64,000 nt of DNA from positions 277,881 to 341,880 of the forward strand of contig QANZ01018178.1 in assembly GCA_003254925.1 (NCBI GenBank), written 5' to 3'. Made by a program: the position numbers and the translations under genes. This document shows positions 55,524 to 64,000 of the stretch, piece by piece. The notes under the pieces are model-generated. The model searched no databases and was not told the origin of the DNA. It saw nothing but the letters and a program-made list of their open reading frames with translations. Position 1 is the stretch's first letter. Each line of letters begins with the position of its first letter. The DNA is from Chamaecrista fasciculata (lineage: Eukaryota > Streptophyta > Magnoliopsida > Fabales > Fabaceae).

Positions 55524-56334
55524 AATGCCACAGCGCACTTTTAGTTCTTTATATTTGAAGTAGGTTACAATTTAGCCTCTTATTTTGTTTCTTTGTAATT
55601 TTAATTTGGTTTTACAAGTTTCTAAAATTTTCCTCTTTTAATTTCAATAATTAAATGCGGTCATATCTTTGTAAGTTTATTTTCAATTGCTACATGTCCG
55701 GAGTCAGTGTTAATTATTTTTCACGAGTTATTTTTCTATTTAATTAGAGTCATTAGCATATAAAGTCAAATTGGACCACTTGTTTAGTGCTTAAATGAGC
55801 AAAGTTAATCTTATCTATCTTGTTTCAAAATTCAAATGAGACGAGTTTGGAGCTACAAATTATTCTTGACGGGTCATTTTTCTACTCAGACAAGACCTTA
55901 AACAAATGAGGTCAAAAAGTAAGTTTGAGATCAATTTTTAATAATTGTTCATTTTTTGGTCTCAGGCCCACTTTTGAGCTCAATTTTCTCTTATTCACTG
56001 ATAATTCCAATTGTGTTGAAAAATAACTCGTCAAGAGTAATTTGTAACTTTAAACTTGTTGCATTTAGACTTGAAACAAGAAAAAAACATGATAAACTTT
56101 GTTTGTTTGACTGTGAAACTTAAGAGACCCACTTTCAGAACTCATTTTGACCTTATTAAGTTAAGACTTCAATTGAACAAAGAAAGGATTCATCAAAACT
56201 AATATATAGCTCCAGACTTGTCATATTCGAACTTGAAACAAAAGAGATATATGTATATAATCACATTCAGTCCTAGAAGATAATGGGCTGGATTGCAACA
56301 TACATTAAACATCAAAAGTGTATTTTGGCCATAA
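55524..56334. mobile_element. Foldback element, family A (full-length copy)
   Basis: Starts GCGCACTTTTAGTTC, ends TCAAAAGTGTATTTTGGCC. Forward modules from about 55660 and 55815, inverted modules at about 55970-56095 and 56125-56255. Confidence 0.7.
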
Positions 56335-57698
56335 TTAATTAATTTGTATGTTTTCCCTTAAATTAATTTTTAATGTTTACCAAATAACAGCAATAATAAT
56401 ATGTATTGACTCTTGTTGTATTCAGATTTCAGAGTAAATAAATACGTGCCAATAATTTGGAGACGTTTTAAAAATAAATTGAAATGTATTAAAACTTGAT
56501 GAATTAAAGTTGGTGATTCGTTTTGTGAATTAAACTTGATGATTAATCATTGATATATATATATATATATATATGAATTATGATATAGTAATAGATCACA
56601 AGAGTTGGTTTTGTTTGTATTATTATGATTATATGAGTGAAGACATAATTAATCAGAGACAAAGGTGAAAATTTCACGCCTTAAATTTAATTATTTGTTT
56701 GGATTGTTGCTGAAGCATTGCTTCCTACGCAAGCATTACTTGCCCCCACACTTTCATTATTATTACCATCAATGTTAGAAAATTCAGGCCGGAGCCCTAT
56801 AATTCCAATTTCATCTTATTCAAATATCATCTCATCTTAGAATTGAATGAACAGTAATTGTTAGGTGTTTTTTGGAACCTCCATCTCATCTCATCCATAT
56901 CATCATCTCATTCACAATATCATCTTATTTTCTCTTACAATTACTAATCTATCCCTACTTATACACCTATAATTACCTATACTTTAATGCAAATATAAAA
57001 AAAACTAGACAAAATAGTAATTTTACATACCCTCATTTATTACACTTATAATTTTCTCTCTCTATTTATTATTTCTCATCATTTTTTTCCCCTTTTCCAC
57101 TCACACACTTTTTCTCTTTCTCTCTCTCACACACACATACACCTCTCTCTCTCTTTCACACACCCCACACACACTCTTATTTATATATATATAGAATTTA
57201 TATTAATTTAATTAAACAAAAAATTTACAATATTATTATTTTTTTAGTTGCAATATTCCTCATTCTTCAATCATACTTGTCTCTTATATTATTATAGAAA
57301 GAGTAATGCTATAAAAAGATCCATTGCTTAAGCAATGAACTTTTTATAGTCTATCTCTTTCTTTATCAAATCAAAAATTGAATATAAAACTTTGATGTGA
57401 GAGTGATTGATGGAGAGAGAGAGATAAACTGTAAAACTCTATTGCTTGAGCAATACATTTTTTTATTGAGGAATGATAGAAAATTAATGAAATTGGCATA
57501 AAATAAGACAATCTCAGATATTTTATTTTCTTCAGTTTTCGGTTATTCTGAGTTTGGATATGTTCTATATATGTGGACAATGGTTCTATCTATATTTTTT
57601 TGTCAAATTAAAGGACTCCAAATCTAATAACGATAATGTATTGAATGGAGAAAATACAAAATGGCCCACGTGTATGTACAGGATGGAAAAATATAAGG
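56335..57698. other. Intergenic with possible MITE ends, no gene
   Basis: TA microsatellite near 56550-56574 and CT/CA runs near 57115-57165. AGGTGTTTTTTGGAACCTCC at 56862 resembles the complement of GCTGCCAAACAGGCCCTC at 58478, which could be TIRs of one interrupted or two separate elements. 57290-57480 contains mirrored ATTGCTTAAGCAAT-like motifs. Confidence 0.35.
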
Positions 57699-58012
57699 TT
57701 AAAGGGTCAATTTAGTCCTAAATGTATGCCTTAATATTCATTTTGGTCCATTATATTTCAAAATATTCAAATTGCTCCTAAATATTTGCAAAATGTTTCA
57801 TTTTGGTCCCAACTATTGAATATGGCTTGTTTAGAGCTACGTATTGTTCTCGGAGAATACTTTCTCTATTTGGTTGGGACCATTTTACCAGTATTTAGGA
57901 CCAAAATGAATCATTTTGCCAACATTTAGGACCAATATGAACATTTTGAAACATAATGGACCAAATGAATATTAGGGCATACATTTTGGATCAAAATGAA
58001 CCATTGACCAAA
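57699..58012. mobile_element. Foldback element, family A (short copy)
   Basis: Ends AAGGGTCAATTTAGTCC and GGATCAAAATGAACCATTGACC match the 24454 copy; nearly all module sequence is deleted. Confidence 0.65.
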
Positions 58013-58969
58013 CATTTTTGTGTTGTTTTGTTATTTGCATTATGGTCCTCAAACTATTCTTTGTTATTTTTTTTCGTTGGATTTCACAAATAGATCCGAT
58101 TATTGATGACTGAGATTTCGTGTAAGCTCCAAGTTATCATTTACACATGTTAGAGATTGATTAATAGGACCGGTACAAATTTATGGACCAAATTGTATTC
58201 TTAAAAATAATTCCAATATTATTTTCATTTTGGCCCATTTTATTATCTCCATCTCATTTCACTATTTCTTACCATTTATACCCCTATAAAAATTAAAAAT
58301 ATCCATAAACCTATTTCAACCAACCACAATCGTTACATACCCTTTTATCTAATTTCACACTCTCTTTCACATCATTTTCTCTAAAATCACGCAAACACCA
58401 ATACATCATTTCATCTCATCTCATTACAAGATAATCTCATCTTATTCAATAAAATTGACTTGGATTGAAATGCTGAGGCTGCCAAACAGGCCCTCAGATT
58501 GTACTGAGTGACTGGATTGAGATTTGAAAGTGAAGAGAGTTCGGTTTAAATTATTGGACCATTTATAAAGTTAGTTCATGCATTTTGAGTAATTCAGAAC
58601 TTCCTTAAACTGGAGTGGCCCTGGTTGGACTGTGACATGTATGGAGTAGATTTTAAAAACCAAGTCGAATCACATTATTTTTTGAAAAGTATTTTTGTGT
58701 TTTTTTTAGTTTGATAGGTCAAATTAAAAAAGTAGTATGAAATTAAATATAAAATGTTTTAAATTTATTAAAATGCAGAAAATACTCATCTTTTTTATTT
58801 TTCCTAATCTAATTACAATTGTTTATGTAGTGACTTTTATATATTTTATTTGTGTAGAAGAATAAAATTATAGATTTCTAAGTATGTATTATTATATAGG
58901 TTTTATTTTATTAATTATAGATTATTTATTTTTAAAATAATTATATTTTCTTATTAATTTATAGCCAAA
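58013..58969. other. Intergenic, no gene
   Basis: AT-rich, ending a possible TIR element at about 58495 (see 56335-57698). No gene. Confidence 0.45.
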
Positions 58970-59342
58970 ATGCACTTTTGGTCCCATAGCTTTTTCTCAA
59001 GTCTCAATTTGGTCTTATAACTTTTTATGTTTAATTTTTGGTCTCATATCTTTTGCTCAGGTTGCAGATTTGTCCTTGTATCATATCTAGTCCCATATCT
59101 TCTGATCATGTTACAAATTTGCATTGGTCTCATATCTTTGCAAAAAGTTTCTCCGTCAATCCCACCTGACCCCAAGAATATGAGACTAAATTTGTATCTA
59201 TCTCAAAGATGAGACAAAAAATGCGACACGGGACCAAATTTGCAACTTAAGCAAAAGATATGGTACTAAAATTGCAACAAAAAATTATGAGATCAGATTG
59301 AGACCTAGATAAAAGTTAGGATACTAAAATTGTAATTTCACC
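58970..59342. mobile_element. Inverted-repeat MITE, family E
   Basis: Left part CACTTTTGGTCCCATAGC with iterated 'GGTCTCATATCTTTTGC', right part with 'GCAAAAGATATGGTACTAAA' and related complements. Confidence 0.6.
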
Positions 59343-59608
59343 TTATATATTTATGACGTCATTTAGTTTAATTGTTGGTCCGACCAATTGAGCCAATTAA
59401 CATATAATCCAAAGACATTTTCGGATTACTCACAGATCCAATTTTTAAAATATTGATGCTTACCATCATCATAATTAAAACCTTTAAACCCATACACACC
59501 ATATACATATCTAAGCATATTCCTTCTTAATTTTGCGATATTCCACATGCATGAATTTTTAACAAATATATGTTTCTATTTGCATCTCTTGATAATTGAA
59601 AATAATAC

Positions 59609-60210
59609 TGATAATAGGCCCAATAATTAGGAGGCCCAAATGGCACAACATGTCCTTGATCCAGCAGGCATCAAACCCACCAGATGGGTCACCTGAACGT
59701 GAACGCCCTATATCTCGCTAAGGCAAGGACGCCCATAGTCACGAGAGGAATGGGCGTCCACGCACCAACAAATAAGGAAACATTCCCTGAATCAATCAGG
59801 AACCAATCAAGAATCGCTCAAGATCCGCTGTCAATCAAGGCAAATCAATCAGAGATCCTTCCCCTTATAACGCCTTGGTCATCAAGGCACCTTTCACAGA
59901 AAAGGAAATTACGTGGGAGCCAAGGATCACAATTAGATATGTCAGGATCACAATCAAACATCCAGGCATTTATGACAAGATCACGCCAGATCATCCTCAA
60001 CCAGTATAAAAGGTTAACCCTTCACACTGGAAAAAGGTACGCTCTTTACTCAGTCAATTGAAGTTATTGAGCTCTTATCCCTTACTAACTTAAGTATCGG
60101 AGGTGAATCGCAGGGTCACCCTGTGTGTTCATTGTCTTGCAGGTAACCTTCAACCCAGAGTTACCTCATCTGAACCAAGTAATGACCTCCGGCCAGAACC
60201 TAGTTCATCA
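59609..60210 (+). mobile_element. Solo LTR with 5-bp TSD (gypsy-like)
   Basis: 602 bp, TGATAATAGGCCC...GTTCATCA, flanked by AATAC at 59604-59608 and 60211-60215. It contains a TATA box (GTATAAAAGG, about 60004) and a downstream ACTTAAGTATCGGAGG / CTTGCAGG pattern typical of the R-U5 region of plant gypsy LTRs. Markedly less AT-rich than its flanks. No internal region remains. Confidence 0.85.
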
Positions 60211-60895
60211 AATACAATGTCAAATTAATTTGTAAATATACATATCTACTTTAACAATATTTGTCACCTGTTATTAATTCAGCTTTATATCCAACATAAA
60301 AGAATATTTATCAAAAAATATTTTTTTTCCTCCAATATATATACATGTATATCAACCGCAGTTGAATCTAATAAAAAGAGGATAAGTAAATTAGATTTCC
60401 TCTTAAGAGAAATGTTGGAAAATCTGATGTTAGGGAATCCCTATACGTTTTCATATTTTTTATAATTTATTTTATTTTGATAATTCACAAAAAATTTGTA
60501 TTAAATATTTTATTATTTCTAGTAACTTGAAAATTCGAATTATGTCTTAAATGTATGTTATTCATGAGTTGCAAATCATTCTGGAGTGTTTGGAAAAAAA
60601 AAAATCATTCTGGAGTGATTTATCATGCTTTGCACATGTTTATAATCATATCTTTATATATATGAAAATATTCTTGATTGATTGCGCCGAATTAAATTCT
60701 ATTCTTTGTAATAATTACATGCACTGCTTGTTTATAAATATGATCTAGTCTAACTTGCTTAATTGCCTATTATATGATTTCAGTAAATGGAATTAGTTTC
60801 ATAGCTTAATATTTTTATTTTAGGTAATTATCTAAATATGAAAAGAATTCAAATCTTGTCTGTAATCACCATCCCTTGGGGAAAAAAAAGAATTT
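60211..60895. other. AT-rich intergenic, no gene
   Basis: Nothing supportable seen. Confidence 0.5.
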
Positions 60896-60899
60896 GCTG

Positions 60900-61830
60900 A
60901 TCCTTAACATATGTTGAGGAATCCTAAGAAAGTCAAAATGCAAATTAAAGTTGCCTACTCAGCCAGAAAAGCATATATGGAATAAAAACGTGAAAGCTAC
61001 TATGTAAATCAGAAATCATTGAAGAATTTTTAAGACATAGTTGTTGGAGACATAAAGTTCAAATCATTTCCTTATGAAGCTTTGTTCAACAAAGACTATA
61101 TAAACAAGATCATTTCAAACGTTAAAGACCAATGTTTACACAAGCTATCAAGAGTTTACAAGTGCTTAGTGCTTTCTTACATTTGTTGTAATATCCCTTG
61201 TGGAAAATCACTTTGTGTGAAATCATCTCTTTGTGAGAAAACTCATCTTCTTCTAATAATACCTTCTGAATTTATGTATCCGAGTGGTAATAGGTTGCCT
61301 ACCTTGTTTGCTGTGAAACCTTAGTGCGAGTCGTGAGTGGTTGCAAGAAAGAGGTGTTGTATAGAAACCTGGTTGTTACCTGTGAGGATGCTTATTGTGG
61401 GAAAACTGTAAAAGAGAGAATTGTAAAACCTTCGGGGTGATCTTAGTCTTAAGTTGATTACCAATTGTAACTTGGTTAGTTTTGCCCATAATATAAAATT
61501 TTCATTGCTTTGGGAGTGAATGCAAGATAGAGAGAAAATCCTTTGTTAGGAATTAATATATTTATTTGAACCACTATAACTCGGTGGTGTTATTTCTCTC
61601 TCTACTCTTTTAATTCTGCAATTTACATTTTGAGTTAAGTTAAAAAGATTTTTGAAACGAAGTCTTTAAGGAACTGTTGGTTAAGGAATTGAGTTTTTAA
61701 CAAGAAACTAGTTTATAAAGAAAATTCTTAACAGGTTGCGAAAAAGTTTTAAAATCCTATTTACCCCTTATAAGATCTCCTCATGCCTATGTTAAGTATT
61801 GAAGAACATTCTAACAAGATTGATCCAAAA
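60900..61830 (+). mobile_element. Probable copia LTR remnant
   Basis: GACTATATAAACAAGATC (about 61090) as TATA, then a leader with CACTATAACTCGGTGG and TTATTTCTCTCTCTACTC, and a tail GCGAAAAAGTTTTAAAATCC; together they resemble the R-U5 part of SIRE-type copia LTRs. Exact ends and TSD are not found. Confidence 0.35.
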
Positions 61831-62222
61831 CTAAAAGATATATATACATACATTCTTTACTATATGAATACATAATATATATATTGATATTGATTTATAA
61901 CTTGGAGAAAAAATTTTCTAAATGCACGTGACCTCTCGATCACGTAAAAACATTGATTCAGTAGTCACTAGTCAGGGTCAAAACATATAAATCTAGGGAT
62001 GTATATATATAGGTACATATATATGTGGGTAAATAAAAGGAAAATAATGAAATTGAGGGACGTTTGAGATGATGGGTGTGGAGGAAATTAAAGGGTACTT
62101 TCAACATTGTACAATTTTGCACTCATTCATTCATGGGTTGTTGAATGGACTTCAATCATCTCTCTTAAACGTGACAATACATATCTAAGGACAAACATAA
62201 AGGACCCAACAAACGAGTTGTT

Positions 62223-62226
<4 letters not shown>

Positions 62227-62278
<52 letters not shown>
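62227..62278 (+). repeat. (TC)n microsatellite
   Basis: About 26 uninterrupted TC units, followed by a short TA run. Confidence 0.95.
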
Positions 62279-62281
<3 letters not shown>

Positions 62282-62304
62282 TATATATATATATATAGAC
62301 CTAA

Positions 62305-62475
62305 TGTACTTTTGGTCCCAAATCTTTTGGTTGAGTGCATAATTGGTCCCATATAAAATTTTATTATAGATTTGATCACACTAATTTGTAAAAAGTTTCA
62401 CTATAAATTTCACAATATATAACACTTTATAAAGATATGAGACTAATTCTATAATTAATCTGATCAAAATATATG
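62305..62475. mobile_element. Partial inverted-repeat MITE, family E
   Basis: 'TGTACTTTTGGTCCCAAATC' and 'TTGGTCCCATAT' phrases at the left; only part of the right arm is recognisable. Confidence 0.4.
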
Positions 62476-62710
62476 GAACCAATCAGCGACAACATTAGGA
62501 GGGCCAATGGGGCCATGCCCCACCACCTAAATTAGTATGTAGTAATCTCAAATAAGTTCCCATATATTTGAAAACTTTTACAAAGAATAAAGGTAAGTCC
62601 CCCTCCCCCCTCTCCTCCAATTTTTTTTTTTTCTAAAACTTGAAGTAGGTGCAAGGAAACTAAATAGTCATTCTCTCTCATTTGCTTCAATCTTATCATA
62701 TTATTATTAA

Positions 62711-63095
62711 GGCCAAGTCCTATTTTGGTTCCTCATGTTTGCTCAAAAGTTTTGGTTTGGTGCTTCAAGTTTTTTTTGTTCCGTTTTAGCCTTTCATGTT
62801 TGCTCAAAGTTCTGTTTTGGTCCCTCAAGTTTTTCCTTCTGTTTCAGTCCCTCAAGTTTCTAAAAAGTTTCATTTTGGTCCCTCAAGTTTTCAAAAAGTT
62901 TCACCGTTAGTCTCTGAAATCTATTAAAATTGTCTATTTATTTTTTTTTTCTTATGTAAAAAACTAAAACTTTTGGGGGGATAACAGTGTAAAAGTGTAT
63001 GAAAATATTGAGGTACTAACGATGGAATGTTTTGAAAAGTTGAAGGACTAAAACAAAACAAGAAAAAGACAAGGGACCAAAATAGGACTTTGGCC
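62711..63095. mobile_element. Inverted-repeat MITE, family C
   Basis: Ends GGCCAAGTCCTATTTTGG and CCAAAATAGGACTTTGGCC are good inverted repeats, with iterated 'GGTCCCTCAAGTTT' inside. Sister of 12534-13028. Confidence 0.75.
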
Positions 63096-63193
63096 AATTA
63101 TTTAATACATAAAATCAAAAAGTCAAAGAGGAAACTCAAAAGGTGAAAAGTTGAGAGTAGTTTCAAATAACTCCCTATATAAGTTAAAAATTT

Positions 63194-63626
63194 GGGTAAA
63201 TTACACTTTGGTACCCTGTGGTTTGGTCATATTTCACTTTAGTACCATGTGATTTAAAAAATGACACTTTGTTATCCTATGGTATTCTCCATTAACACTT
63301 TGGTACAATTTGGAGCTATTTTGTAATTTTAACCATAACAAATTTTTCAAAAATTACATATTGACCTCAAAAAGTTTCATAAAATTACAAATAGGTCCCT
63401 GGATACATATTATCTAGGGACTAAAATGAAAACTAAAAATTTTTTTGGGTCAATATGTAATTTTTGCAAAATTTGTTATAGTTAAAATTACAAAATATCT
63501 CCAAAGGCTACCAAAGTGTTAATGAAGAATACCACATTCCACAGGGTACCAAAGTGTCATTTTTTAAACCACAGGGTACCAAAATGAAATATGATCAAAC
63601 CACAGGGTACCAAAGTGTAATTACCC
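63194..63626. mobile_element. Inverted-repeat MITE, family G
   Basis: Left end GGGTAAATTACACTTTGGTACC and right end CCAAAGTGTAATTACCC. Long mirrored arms with 'CCACAGGGTACCAAAGTG' repeats. Confidence 0.8.
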
Positions 63627-63764
63627 AATAATTTTATAAAAAATGAAGTAAGTTGGATCCCCAATTAAAATAGTATTTTATTAATACATATACATGTGTT
63701 CTTAATTTCATATTCAACTTGATCCATGAAGCAAGGTCCAATTTACCTATCTCCAATTTTATTA

Positions 63765-64000
63765 GGGTAAATTGCAATTTGGTACCCTGTGGTTAGGGGC
63801 GGTTCCCCTTTGGTACCCTGAAAGAAAAATTTTTGCATTGTGGTACCCCGTGGTTTACTCCGTTAGCGATTTGGTACCCTGAGGTTTTTTTCTGTTAGGA
63901 TTTAACGGCAAATGTTAGTTAAAATGTCAAAAATCTCCCAAAAAGTCTTCTCTTATGCGTTTAAGTCCTTTCCCTTTACTAAAAGGGATCAAAACATAAA
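63765..64000. mobile_element. Family G-like MITE, cut by the window end
   Basis: GGGTAAATTGCAATTTGGTAC and repeated 'TTTGGTACCCTG' phrases form a left arm; the right arm would lie beyond the window. Confidence 0.6.

Overview
The window is nuclear DNA of a flowering plant, probably a eudicot. It is AT-rich, has GT-AG introns and AATAAA-type polyadenylation signals, and carries plant-specific genes: a CCD8 carotenoid cleavage dioxygenase, an SBT1-type subtilase and a DUF1677 protein. It also holds plant L1 LINEs, copia and gypsy-type LTR remnants, hAT, MULE and foldback elements, and tRNA-derived SINEs. The species cannot be named from sequence alone.

Genes. The left edge (50-1204, +) holds the last four exons of CCD8, the strigolactone-pathway enzyme; its 5' part lies outside the window. 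At 2303-2463 (-) is a lone exon resembling a YebC/TACO1-type (DUF28) protein. Beside it is a divergent promoter-like region with a TATA box on the minus strand and a telo-box leader on the plus strand. A short intronless, GC-rich gene of unknown function is at 16166-16522 (-). A complete two-exon subtilisin-like serine protease (SBT1.4-like, 782 aa) lies at 26273-29562 (-). A DUF1677 gene lies at 51613-52080 (-) and appears to have an intron in its 5' leader. These genes do not form a pathway; they are separate islands in transposon-rich DNA.

Mobile DNA fills most of the rest. LINE-A (about 2.8-10.2 kb) has an intact ORF1 and an ORF2 broken by one stop and two frameshifts; a 253-bp duplicated segment is joined through a single N. 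LINE-B (30240-35465) is young-looking: it has target-site duplications, a poly(A) tail and one uninterrupted EN-RT ORF. It has no ORF1, and its 5' end is a GC-rich array of 18-bp repeats. LINE-B sits inside an older foldback element immediately upstream of the subtilase promoter.

The remaining elements include a 2.43-kb long-TIR MULE (42800-45229) with a perfect 9-bp TSD that appears to carry the 5' end of a host gene; three hAT-like non-autonomous elements with perfect 8-bp TSDs; two solo LTRs with 5-bp TSDs; a copia deletion derivative; four SINEs; and about twenty inverted-repeat MITE-like elements. The most repeated structure is a foldback family, seen eight times, whose full-length members are built from four copies of one module of about 165 bp arranged forward-forward-reverse-reverse.

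No operon-like, CRISPR or defence system is present. The items most worth follow-up are the ORF1-less LINE-B, the gene fragment inside the MULE, the four-module foldback family and the shared C-terminal domain of the two LINE ORF2 proteins.
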